From the NCBI GenBank assembly GCA_958295665.1, contig OY282560.1, positions 26,929,653-26,993,652 of the forward strand: 64,000 bases of DNA. Direction: 5' to 3'. Origin of the DNA: Tipula vernalis (lineage: Eukaryota > Arthropoda > Insecta > Diptera > Tipulidae). How positions within the stretch are numbered: the stretch's first letter is position 1; each line of letters begins with the position of its first letter. The notes beneath the pieces are model-generated. The model did no database searches. It worked only from the letters and a program-made list of their open reading frames with translations, and was not told where the DNA came from. Shown here in pieces: positions 11,902 through 22,299 of the stretch. The translations under genes and the position numbers were made by a program.

Positions 11902-12500
11902 TTAATCTGGAAACAGATTTATGTGGTTCTTAATTTCATTAATCACTTCTTCGGAACATATACGAGTATTCTTATGTCTCCCACGTAGATCTGTGTTAAT
12001 TATTGCTCCATCAATGAAGAGTTTATTGCTAATATTTCGAATAAATTTTGGCGTCTCCCCCAATGTTGCAATTAAACAGGACTTACAAATACTGATGTCC
12101 CAATATTTCGTGAACAAGTTTGTCTGCGGATCTATATTTATTCTTGATTCGTACTTGTTTCGGCAGGAATTTAATTCAGTGAAGCGACTATCTGGCACTG
12201 GCACTCCTTTCGAGCTTATCTAAGCTTTCCTAATATTTTTATTGTGTTTTTGAATTGTTCGAGAGTTAGATGGTTGTTTGAATGTTACATTTTCTAGATT
12301 GTTTAAATTAGTCTCTAGCTGCTCTGCCATAACTTCTACGTCGGACTCACTACTCTCGGATAATCGACCCGGATTAAATTCAAGATCCTTATCGGAATCG
12401 TATCCGCCAAAATCAGCTTCCAAATTATTATTTTCCTACCCATCTAAGATTTGGCCTTCATTAGAATGTTCTGCAGATTTGAATCATCATATGGTATATC
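11902..12500 (-). pseudogene. Broken gene of an arthropod multicopy family (function unknown)
   Basis: Two minus-strand frames (12423-12220 and 12220-11902) are one reading frame split by a single TAG at about 12220. The first part is acidic (FGGYDSDKDLEFNP, then many Ser/Glu). The second has ISSKGVPVPD, a Cys-Arg segment, FTKYWDI, CKSCLIATLGETPKFIR and LRGRHKNTR followed by HINLFPD and a stop. This order (acidic start, C-R..C, F..FW.L.D, CK..F..TL, .RG+H.N, H+.SFP) is what I recall from a widespread, uncharacterised insect protein family thought to be transposon-related. The C-terminal half is absent. It abuts the truncated end of the gypsy integrase near 12500. The family assignment is from memory and moderate. 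Confidence 0.5.
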
Positions 12501-13533
12501 GTCATTTTTTTTTCATTTACTTCTTTAAAAATTATTTTCGCTTTATCGTTTATTTCTCCTGGATTTACTGTATCAGATTGATTAAAAATGATTTCATTGG
12601 GAGTAAATCCGGTTGTGGAATGTATCGAGTTATTATAAAGTGCTACTGCGAGTTCTACAATGGTTCGGGTATTACTATTTGGAATTTTATGTTTATTTGT
12701 GTTATAAATTTCAATAATGGTGGAATGAGTTTTTTCAACCTGTCCATTTGATTCTGATGAGGAAGCGTATTCTAGTTTAATGTTTAAATTACTTAAATAT
12801 TCCTTGAACTGTATTGATTTAAATGTAGTTTCGTGGTCTGAAATAATTTGGTTAGGTATTCCAAAAATAGTGAAATATTTTGTTATCGCACTTCTGATAT
12901 CGTTTAAATTTTTTGTATCGATATGTATCATTTGGAGATACAAAAGAGATCATTTGGAGAGACAAAAAATTAGTCTTATTAATTATGAATATATCGATAT
13001 GTATCCTTTCTAGAGGCTTTTTCGTACTTGGTCATGGGGGCAATTTGATATTGTAAGGTTTTCTATCGTATTTATGAATATTGCAATTATTACAACTAAT
13101 TATGCAACTCTTGATTTTCTTTATCATGTTTGGGAAATAATAGGATCGTTTAATTTGGATCTCTACTTCTTTAATCCCTCTATGTACTCTATCGTCCTCT
13201 TTTATGATTAAAGTATCCTACGAAGTGACCATTTTGTGAAAAATTTTCTCTATATGATTGTTGAATTTTTCCGTACAGGATTTCAGGTGCGAGTATCGCG
13301 GTTTGTTTATTATTGTGATAGGTTTTAAGGTAATGAGTTATATCTTCTTTACTAAAATTGTCTTTAACAATTATAACTCTGTGTACGTTCGGAAATATTT
13401 CCTCCGAGATTATAGTGTCAATTCGCGAAATTCGGAAAATTATCTGATTCCTATAATAATTTACGTTCAGAAAAATGTAGAAAATATTCATCCGAAGTAT
13501 TGTGTCGGAATCACTTGACGTGTGATTCTGCAT
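12500..13533 (-). pseudogene. Gypsy integrase, 3'-truncated
   Basis: Minus-strand pieces hold a zinc-binding segment (CIISCNNCNIHKYDRK, near 13100), a core start with ERIHIDIF near 13000, then 12943-12500 with TIFGIPNQIISDHETTFKS and SSSESNGQVEKTHSTI, the second aspartate and the glutamate motif of the DDE core. A short tandem duplication of TCTCCAAATGAT disrupts the stretch between the first and second aspartates. The C-terminus is cut off after NPGEINDKAKIIFKEV. Confidence 0.75.
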
Positions 13534-13658
13534 AGAATCGTCTTCGTCGTTCGAATTCTGTCTATTTCGACAACGTTAGTTTTTCCTTCTTTATACACGA
13601 TGTCGTAGTCAAAGTTTTCTAACTCTAATCGCCATCTTAGAATTTTGAAGTTTTTCTC

Positions 13659-14770
13659 CTAAGTTTTAATGAAAGTAAGTGGCTTGTGGTCGGTCACAAG
13701 TGTAAATTTATTACCGTGTAGGTATGGGTTGTATTTCTTTACGGCCCATATAATAGGTAACGCTTCTTTCTCATTAGTCGCGTAATTAGTTTCGGTGGAA
13801 TTTAGGGTCCTTGATGCAAAAGCAATCGGCTTTTCAATGTTATCTTGTATTTGAGACAATACTGCACCAAGAGCTTAGTCTGATGCGTCGCTTGTTAGTA
13901 TAAATTGTTTCGAAAAGTCCGGATAGGCCAATATTTGATCTGTGGACAATATTTCTTTTAGTGTTTCGAACGCTTTTATATAGTCGGGATCTCGTACATC
14001 GACGTCTTTCTCTTTTTTTCAAAAATTTGGTCATTGGTTTCGTAATTTTTGAATAATCCTTAATGAAGCATCTATAATAACCTGCAAGTCCGAGGAACTG
14101 TTTGACTTGCTTCTGTGTCGTCGGTAATGGCCATTCAATGAATTTTTGGACTTTATCGGGATTTGGTTTTATCCCATCCTGAGTGATAAGGTGTCCGAGG
14201 AATTCTGTTTCTCTTCTTAGAAACTCACATTTGTCCAGTTGTATTTTTAGGTTGAATTGTGCAAGACGTTTTAAAACCTTGCAAAGATTTTCAATGTGGT
14301 TTTCCAGATTGCAACCCACAATTATGATATCGCCTAGATATACATAGCAAACTTCTCCCAGTAAGCCGATTAATACGTGATTCATTGCACGTTGAAAAGT
14401 TGCTGGGCCATTTTTTAACCCAAAGGGCATATGAGTAAATTCGAAGTGGCCCTTATCTGTGGAAAATGCGGTTTTTGCTTGGTATTTTCTGTCCATCGGG
14501 ATTTGATGAAATCCAGATTTTAGGTCAAGGGTTGTGAAATTAATTAAACACAGATTTCCCGAGACTGTCAAGAATCTCCTCAATTTGAGGGATTGGAAAT
14601 TTATCGTTTATTGTTTTTTCGTTCAATTTCCTATAGTCGATAAAGACTCTTACTTTTTGGGTTCCAGAGGCATCTGCCTTTTTTGGCACTACCCAAATTG
14701 GAGATGAATACGGGCTGTTTGAATTCCGTATAATTCCACTATCCAGTAATTCTTGAATTTGGTCAGTCAC
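13659..14770 (-). pseudogene. Gypsy reverse transcriptase and RNase H
   Basis: Frames 14770-14540, 14583-13840 and 13859-13659 give the full order: [58 protein letters not shown], the catalytic box, FLGHLITQDGIKPNPDKV, FLGLAGYYRCFI, and RNase H with FTLVTDHKPLTFI. The catalytic box reads YLGD (14329-14340) where Y-[VLI]-D-D is required, so the first aspartate of the pair is lost. Two frameshifts are also present. Otherwise this is the best preserved part of the element. Confidence 0.85.
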
Positions 14771-15540
14771 ATCTTTTTTGTAATGGTGTGGGTATCTGTA
14801 TGTTTTTGTGTAAACTGGGTTTCGTCTGTTGTTGATGAAAGTTTCTCATTTTGTTTCAACAGTACATCCTGATGTTCGTGGATTACTTTTATTAGCATTT
14901 CCTTTTCGATTTTACTTAAATGATTTGTTCGGATTAGACTTTCAATTGTCTTTTTGTCCATTGGTGTGTTTAAATTAATTGGAATAGGTTCGATTGTCTC
15001 GAAATTGTTTACTATTAGTCCTAACTTAGATAATTTTGAAGGTGGTTCTGGATTGTCTGATGTTATATTAAGAGTGGTTTTAAAATTCTCGGCCTTATAT
15101 ATGCCTGGTAATATTGTGATTTCGTCATTTAATTTTGAATATTCCAAAACCACCCAATCGCCATTTGTTTTGGTATTGAATGTTACTGTATGATTATAGA
15201 AATTTTTTGTTGGGTAATAACGGTAGAATTTTAAAGTTTTATTATTTAAAGATATTGTACTAGATTTATAGTCAATCGTAGCGTTCATTGCCGCCATTGA
15301 TTGGGATCCTAAGATACCATCAAAAAATTTATGGAAACTAAATTCGTAGTAGGTTTGTTTGGGTAAATTGAACCCAAGAAAATTGATTTTGCATTTTGTT
15401 GAAAGATTTTGTGTTCCTAGAACATTGTTGTTTCAGATTCTAAGAGATTTTTTGGAATAATATTTGGCCTTATTATGTTTTTGTTGGCCCCAGTGTCTAT
15501 TAATAATGTTGTTAGTTATTTTGTTGTGGCATTTTAGATA
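14767..15540 (-). pseudogene. Gypsy protease and linker
   Basis: LIDTGANKNIIRPNIIP, with the D-T-G catalytic motif at 15486-15497, opens the domain. It is followed by FFDGILGSQSMAAMNATI and then a long linker frame (15297-14767) that ends in the region preceding reverse transcriptase. A frameshift separates the catalytic motif from the linker frame. Confidence 0.75.
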
Positions 15541-15551
15541 CGGCAAGAAGT

Positions 15552-16629
15552 TTAGTCTTCTGTATCTAATTCCTGTCCCTCCCAAAAATTTTCATTTTCG
15601 GAATTTGTATTAGCTGTTTCTTCAACATTTTCTGGGACTTCGTGGTTGTTTATAATTCTTGTATTGAAGGTTTTCCTAGATCTAAATGTGGGATCTACCT
15701 CCATTGGGATCGGTTTAGAATTATCGGGTGTTGTTCCCAAAGGTTTTCTTTCAGTGACAGGATATTTCTGTCTTCTGAAATTTACTTGTTCCAACTTTTG
15801 TGGAACCCTATTTTGGTTATAGGTTTTAATTTCAGACATTTTCTTAGAGTTATTGGAAATTGTTTCATTTGCGCTGAATTTGCACAAAAATGCAGAGGCC
15901 TCTTCCAGATTTTTGGGCCTTGCTGTCTGGGCATAGCCGAAATACGGCTTTTTCAAACCTGCGATAAATGCGGCTAGTGCATCCTCTTCAATGAATGTAC
16001 TTATTGCCAGCCCGGAATGATTGTAAATTGGATTTTGTTTTGCTAGAGTTTTAATGCTCTGCAAGATTTCCTTTGTTTTGTTATAATACGCGTGAATAGA
16101 CATATTGCCCATTTGCTGCACAAAGTTGGGACTTGTAAAAGGATAACTCTTGTTTATCTCCAAGAGCTTCTACCAATATTTGTTTAATTTCCCCAAAAGT
16201 TTGGGGGTTTCCGGCTAAGCACAGAATATCTTTTGCTTTGCCTTCGATTTTATTTTGAACCGCTTGCCAGTAAATTCGCATTTGCTGTTCTTGCACCATC
16301 GGTTCAAAGAAACTTAATGTATCTTCGACTGTTTTCAGTCAAGATACTAACTGTTTTCGATTTCCATCGATATTGGGGATCGATTTTATCGGATCTGGGA
16401 TCCGGAATACGTCCAGAGTGAGTCATTGTGGAGCTGGGATCTTTTCTTGATCTGTTTTGTTCAGATACGCCAGCGCCTGTTCATGCTCACTTTGTTTTTG
16501 AGCAATTAGACTAAGTTGCTCTAAAATTTGACCCAATTGGGTAGAAACTTGTTCGATTTCCGTCATTTCAAGTTCCTCGTAATCAATATTTCGATTTGAT
16601 ACGTAAATCTCAATCGATTTCGTACTCAT
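15552..16629 (-). pseudogene. Gypsy gag, split into three frames
   Basis: Starting at 16629 (MSTKSIEIYVSNRNIDYEEL), the gag runs through a coiled-coil-like region, then FRIPDPIKSIPNIDGNRKQL and an in-frame stop. It resumes at 16299 with QNKIEGKAKDILCLAGNPQTF and shifts again into 16163-15552 with FIAGLKKPYFGYAQTARP, a feature shared with gag proteins of 17.6/297-type elements. There is no zinc knuckle, as in that clade. Protein role: capsid of the particle. Confidence 0.75.
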
Positions 16630-16699
16630 ACAACAATTTGATATATTCTTTGATAATCTAATTTATTATAATGAGATTTTTCCTATCCTACGATTTATT

Positions 16700-16930
16700 C
16701 TGCAAATTTTTCGAAAATACTCGTGTCTATCTTGTAGTGCACGTAATAATCTCAATAAATTACTAAATAAATTTAGATCTAGCTCTATCTTGTAGTGGCT
16801 TGATCTTATGAACTACTAATATTTTTAATAATAAAAACAATTATACCTGTAGTTCTGGAACTCTTGCCTATCTGGTAGTGTGTCGAATTCCTGGAATTAT
16901 CGTCTATCTGGTAGTGTGATACTCCTTGCT
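16700..16930 (-). promoter_or_regulatory. Repeated TATCTKGTAGTG motif in gypsy leader
   Basis: Four copies of TATCT(T/G)GTAGTG (about 16729, 16786, 16869, 16906) are spaced 37-83 bp apart in the untranslated leader. Two diverged copies are kept in the related element (about 9982 and 10063). Repeats in this position recall the Su(Hw) insulator repeats of Drosophila gypsy, though the motif is different. A binding role is inference only. Confidence 0.5.
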
Positions 16931-17130
16931 GTTTTGTGCATTTTACGAATTGTGTTGAAAGTTAAAATGTGGCGAAACTGCGACTCCTCTTAGCGGTTTT
17001 AACACCCTCAGCCAGAGAGATTAAATGATAAAGCACTTATACACTATCACTTAATGAGTTTACTTATCATCTATTTTTATTCACTAGCCCTTTGCACTTT
17101 ATACACTTCACTTTTTCACTATTCACCGCA

Positions 17131-17141
17131 CGGTTGCGCCA
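17131..17141 (-). other. Primer-binding site, tRNA-Ser-like
   Basis: Read on the minus strand, TGGCGCAACCG follows the LTR end CATAAT directly. It matches the complement of the 3' end of insect serine tRNA (TGGCGCAGCCGG) with one mismatch. 17.6/297-type elements use serine tRNA. Confidence 0.65.
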
Positions 17142-17470
17142 ATTATGGATACGGTGTTCACATAGTATTAAAAAATAAAAATTCTAAAGTAATAGACCGA
17201 TTATTTGAAGTTACACTTTTAATTATTCATTTAAGACTAACTTAATTATTCTATCTTAGTTCTATTTATCTGTTTTCTTAAAGTAATCTAATTACCAGCT
17301 AAGCAAGTGGAAAATTATTAATACGATTTGATGAATCTGCATTTCTCACGGTTCATATTATCGTTGATCATCACGTTATGCTGATGTTGCGTCTTCTTGA
17401 TGTTGTGTGTTCCACATTCGTTATCTCTTATGAATTTATGATATATTATATGTAACTATGTAACTATAAC

Positions 17471-17471
<1 letters not shown>
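17142..17471 (-). repeat. Putative 5' LTR of gypsy element
   Basis: The minus strand begins AGTTATAGTTACATAG at the edge of the (TA)n tract and ends CATAAT just before the primer site, about 330 bp. AGT at the start and AT at the end agree with the 17.6/297 clade. There is no second LTR to align with it, so the outer edge is inferred. Confidence 0.5.
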
Positions 17472-17555
<84 letters not shown>

Positions 17556-17572
17556 ATAAGTATATATATATA

Positions 17573-17656
<84 letters not shown>
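17472..17656. repeat. (TA)n microsatellite split by a Tc1 insertion
   Basis: About 185 bp of TA repeats with few interruptions. It resumes after the Tc1 element (19217-19245), so it was one tract before insertion. Confidence 0.95.
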
Positions 17657-17659
<3 letters not shown>

Positions 17660-17947
17660 CCTTGGCCAAAAATATAAAGCACCCCTATCTATTAGCATTA
17701 TATATTAATATTATGTCTTTCTAAACAATGGGTGTTAACGAACGAGTCATCCCACCGAATGCGACCCTTAATTATTGAAAATCACCAATTTTTGTTTTGT
17801 TTTAGGTTCTTAACAAGAAGTTGTAGCGTCGTAAAATTTTATTATTTTAGTTTTGTATTTGATCGTGTGCAGTCTTCACATAAAGTGTTTTAAATCAAAA
17901 AGAGTTTTCGTAAGTTTTTTGAGAAAAAAAGTGTGTTTGTGATAATT

Positions 17948-19102
17948 ATGCCTAAAGCGTGCCAACTCAGTGAAGGAATAAGGGCACAAATTGTGTTGTT
18001 GGATTCCCAGGGTGTAAGCCATATTAAAATATCCCAAAAATTAAAATGCTCTCGTGGAGCAGTTCAATCTACATTGAAAAGGGTTAAAGAGACCGGGGAC
18101 TATGCCTATAAACTACGCTCAGGCAGAAATCGTATCACTTCGGTAAGAGACGATCGACAAATTGTGCGAAAATCTCTCAAAAACCGAAGAAAAACATCTG
18201 CTGAGATAGCTACAGAGCATTTAACAGAACAAGAAGTTCACATTTCGGCACGGACAGTTAGAAGAAGGCTCCTGCAAGCTGGATTGAAAGGTTGTAAAGC
18301 AAGAAAAAAACCTTTGCTCTCACTTACCAACATAAAAAGTCGCTTGAGATGGGCTCGAGAACACAAACATTGGAATGACGTGGATTGGGCGAGAGTTGTT
18401 TGGTCAGATGAATCTACTTTTGAGGTAAATATAAAAAATAAATATTAAAAAATAATTAGTCAAAAAAAAAAATAAAAAATTGTGCTATGTATTTTAAAAG
18501 AATTAATAGAGAAATTTATGTTAAATTTGATGGAATTCTTATAGATTTTTGGAACTCCTGGCGCAACCATCGTAAGAAGAAGAGTCGGGGAAGCATACAA
18601 TCCTGATTGTATAGTGCCTACCGTAAAGCATGGAGGGGGTAAACTGATGGTGTGGGGTTGTATGGCATCATCAGGGGTGGGAAAACTGTTGTTTTGTGAG
18701 GGTCCGATGAACAGTACCAACTATGTTACCGTCCTCGAGGCTGCATTGAATGCCTCAATTCGGCAAATCTTTGGGGAAACGGATAGTTCTTCGATAATTT
18801 ATCAACAGGATAATGCCCCCTGCCATACTTCCCGCGTTACGATGAGTTGGTTTCGATAAAAACAAATTCGAGTCATGGAGTGGCCCGCCCAGTCACCAGA
18901 CCTAAATCCCATTGAAAATTTGTGGTCAATTTTAAAAAAAAAATCAAGGATCGCAGTATGACTTCAAAGGAAGACCTCAAACGTGCGCTGACAGAGGAAT
19001 GGAAAAATATATCGAGAAATACCTGCGAAAAATTAGTACGGTCGATGAATAAAAGAGTCCTGGCTGTCATCAAAGCCAGAGGAGGACCTACAAAATACTA
19101 AA
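17948..19102 (+). pseudogene. Tc1-like transposase (DD34E), with intron, one stop and one frameshift
   Basis: Exon 1 (ATG at 17948 to 18424) encodes the paired helix-turn-helix DNA-binding region and the first catalytic Asp in WSDES (18407-18409). Frame and family alignment indicate an intron at 18425-18544: exon 1 ends ...ESTFE, GTAAAT follows, TTATAG precedes, and IFGTPGATIVRRR resumes in phase. Exon 2 has VPTVKHGGGKLMVWGCMASS, the second Asp in QQDNAPCHTS (18809-18811) and the Glu in [11 protein letters not shown] (18914-18916). The spacing is 34 residues. A TAA at 18857-18859 interrupts this stretch, and a run of ten A at 18934-18943 shifts the frame; the C-terminus (ending GGPTKY) continues in the next frame to 19102. 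An upstream GTG at 17933 is also in frame, but the ATG fits the family start better. Confidence 0.88.
18425..18544 (+). other. Probable intron of Tc1-like transposase
   Basis: 120 nt, very AT-rich, starting GTAAAT and ending TTATAG. Its removal joins the two conserved halves of the transposase in frame at the point where the family has uninterrupted sequence. A copy-specific insertion that happens to carry splice-like ends is the alternative. Confidence 0.75.
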
Positions 19103-19213
19103 ATTAATAAAACATAAAAAGTATTTCCTAAAAATATTGAGTTTTAATTTTTGTCTTCATTCGTTTTGTAGATACTGCAATTTGGGAGGGGTGCTTTATA
19201 ATTTTGGCCAAGG

Positions 19214-19216
<3 letters not shown>

Positions 19217-19244
<28 letters not shown>

Positions 19245-20740
19245 AGTATATACAAATCAAATCCTTTTTTGACGATACAAAAAATCTTTTATTGATCGAT
19301 TACAAAATTCCTGAAACATAGTGGGCCAAAAGCTCCTAGAAAAATATTTAATAATGGTGATAACTTCAATGACCATCGGTGCAGTTATGACTTTCTGGGC
19401 CATTGCCAATAATTCTTCAAGCAGAAAATCGTCACTAGATTGATATTCGTTGAGGTTATATCCATTTAGAAAAGCGTTATGTGTTCTATATTCAACGTTC
19501 AACAACGACTTTCTATTCAATTCTAATTTTAGGTATAAGACCCCAAATTCTTTTTTGTTTTTTTAATGGCTACAATATCATCCAATAAAATATTATTACT
19601 GGACCGATGGTCATTGAGGTTGAATGGATTGGGTTGTAGATTCGTCGTTCAACAATGACTTTCTATTCAATCCTAATTTTTGGTACAGTCAGCCCTTAAA
19701 AAATCATCATTATACAATAATAATTTTTTGAAAATTTTCGGAAAGCTTTACAAGTATCTTTAAGTAGCAAGGTTATGCTCTGACATCAAACAGTCGACAA
19801 CAACTGATACAACCGATCTGAGGTTAATAGCTGGCAAACGGTAAATTAATATTTTCGAATTAGTGGCACATTGATGATCTAGCATGCGGAGCAATCGAGG
19901 TTGTCAGCAAAGTATCGGGAAGGTTAGAATTTGTGTCAAATTTTTTGGCGAACATGTCGGCCGGCTTCCTTTAAAAGTGGTTTATGTTAAATGCTCTAGT
20001 GTTTGTTTGAAAATCTATATTTAAAGGTTCTAAATAAAATGTAGAATCTCAGTGAATTTGATCGGTAATCGGCCAAGCGGTAGTGACATTTTATTTCATC
20101 TTCTCAAATTTCATAATTATCGGATCCTTAGATGATTCTTTTTTGTTAAGATTATGCTTAAAGAAAATTTTGAATATTACAAAAAAAATCGTCTTGAGGG
20201 GCTATTGCAAACTATCAACTAACTGAATACCAAATAAAATCCTTAAAATAAATCAATTACTTAAGCGTTAAGAATATAAATGATTTAATATCCGATTACA
20301 ATAATTTATATACTTTAATCTGCTCTAAAGCAAAAAAGAAAAACTCTAAGATAGTATTAATTTAAAATATTCCCGTCTGCCTGTCTGCTAACTAAAATTA
20401 TATCTTAATATAGAGCCAAACCCCAAAATATACTTACCCTTGACAGAATTCCATAAACTTTATACAATTTTAGGCGAAATTTTGGCTCTCGAAATTAAAC
20501 CAAAACGTAAAAATCTAGTTTATGAAATTTAGGGCAAGACATAAATCAGCACAAATATATACTATACCATACAAGAGCATAATACAATCTACTATATATG
20601 TACGTAAAAAGCGCATGTTCAATTTCATACAACGCACACAATCATACAGACCTAAAGAAAACAGTTCTTCTCATATTCCACATGTTTTCCAATAAACAGT
20701 AATTTTATACACAAAAACATTGTATTGTAGATGAGTTAGT
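19217..20740. other. AT-rich sequence with a short dispersed duplication
   Basis: Two segments (about 19435-19530 and 19610-19700) share GTTCAACAA.GACTTTCTATTCAA-type words and CATTGAGGTT/CGTTGAGGTT, so they are a diverged duplication about 170 bp apart. The minus frame at 19257-19520 has no family motif. I see no gene. Confidence 0.4.
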
Positions 20741-20899
20741 GTGTATGTTTTCCTCTCTTTTTATTTAGAGCATACACAAATACACATACACATATCCATA
20801 AAGTCGCTTTTTGTGATGATAGAACTTTTTTTTTTTTTTTTTTTTTTTTGTAACAAATGTGTAATCTGCAATACAACAATAGTGCGCCGCCAAATTTTC

Positions 20900-21530
20900 T
20901 ATCGAGCGGTTGCTCTCGAGCTTTTCTTTCCGTTCGTAAATATTAAATTAATAATTTCCATTTTTTTATTGTATAGTTCTTAAATATAAAATAATAAAAT
21001 ATTAAAAAGTTAAATAATCTCAATTTTCTAATTTGGTGTCGGGTTTTTCTCTTAGTGTGATTTTTCTGTATATTGCGGAAAATTTGTGTGATCAGTGTTT
21101 AAAAAAAAAAAGAAGCTTTTATTTCGTGTATGTAGTGTATGTAATCTATTTATATAAGTTCTATTTTTTGATTTTACTATTTTAGTGTATTTTTGTTTTG
21201 GAAAATTTTAAGAAAATTAATGGAAATGTAATGAAAAAAAAAAAAAAAATTGTGTATTACATAAATGAAATGTGTACGTGAAAGTGCTTTTTATAATTTC
21301 TTTAATATAATTTTAATTTTGATGTAAATACACACACACACACATTCACACGTAAACACTCGCACACAAAAAAGAGAAGAAAATTGAGTGAAACATAAGG
21401 AAAATGTGTAAAATATAAAATTTGTTCGGTTTCTAGTGTTATTGACATATACAAACACGAAATCCAAAAAAAAAAAAAAAAATTTAAAAAACATTACAGA
21501 AATATTTTCATCAAATCATCTTAAATGTAA
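20900..21530 (+). promoter_or_regulatory. Possible host-gene 5' leader exon (speculative)
   Basis: The stretch has features seen in fly 5' leaders: GGTTGCTCTCGAGC and CGTTCG near 20910-20940, TCAGTG-type words (about 21092), alternating GTGT-rich and poly-A segments with no TE motif, and a good splice donor context AAAT/GTAAGTGA at about 21528. A second donor-like site lies at 21740. If correct, the repeat-rich interval that follows would be a large first intron. There is no coding sequence to support it. Confidence 0.2.
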
Positions 21531-22299
21531 GTGAACTTTATATTTTTGAAAGCTTTACAACGGTAAATATACACAAGTACAGTACATGTTTGCATGTGTG
21601 TAGTTTGCTTGTATACAAATATGTATACATACATGCACGTATTTGTAAAGGTTTGAATAATTTATAGTGTAAATAACGAAAAAAGCTGTCATAATATATA
21701 AACAGAGAAAACATATCTGACAAAAAAAAAGGAATCATGTAAGAATAGGGTTTGTTAAGGTGGTGTCTGCGAGCGGAAATTATTAATGTTTAAACTGTAC
21801 ACAAAAATTTTAACTTTGTTTTAGGGAAATTCCATTCGTGTTACTACCAATCACTGTACAAGAAAAGTACGAACTGTTTAAGCTTTTTTTTTTTGCTTCT
21901 TTTTCTTTATTATGATTCATACAGAGCACGTTTTGTATTGCTCAGCTGATTGCATATATGTTTCCAAATTTTTTATTTTATTATTTTGACAGGTAAATTA
22001 TGTATACACCTTTTCATAATTTGATAACGCAGACAAACAAATTTGGCATTTTTCGGTAACATAAAAGTTGGTTTTGGGTAGTTTAGTAAATTTTCAGAAG
22101 AGACTGTAATTTGATTTTGTGTTAACAACTGAAAGCTTTCACAAAAATGTTATAATATTAATTTTAATAGTTACACTCGAAGATTTTATGGTCCTTTATA
22201 CCAAGCATACCCGCGTACTTGATATAACAATTACATTAACTCGAAAATTTTCAAATGTTAACTACGCAATTAGTCTCAGTCAACTAGGAAATTAAGCTT

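Larger units (their letters stand above)
12461..17471 (-). mobile_element. Ty3/gypsy element of 17.6/297 type, 3'-truncated
   Basis: On the minus strand the order is: 5' LTR (about 17471-17142), tRNA-Ser-like primer site (17141-17131), long leader with repeated motifs (17000-16640), gag (16629-15552), then protease, reverse transcriptase, RNase H and integrase (about 15540-12500). The integrase stops short and neither env nor a 3' LTR follows; unrelated sequence starts near 12500. It lies against a (TA)n tract at its 5' end, consistent with the TATA target preference known for this clade. Frameshifts and at least one active-site change show it is dead. Its relative lies at 9310-10205. Confidence 0.85.
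17657..19216 (+). mobile_element. Tc1-like DNA transposon, nearly complete
   Basis: The 1560-bp element has terminal inverted repeats of about 30 bp starting CAGCCTTGGCCAAAA, differing at one position, and is flanked by TA on both sides. It encodes one transposase gene on the plus strand with an apparent intron. It lies inside a (TA)n tract that supplies unlimited TA target sites. One stop codon and one frameshift in the gene make this copy non-autonomous, but the intact ends could still be mobilised. Its good preservation compared with the surrounding retroelements suggests a younger insertion. Confidence 0.92.
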
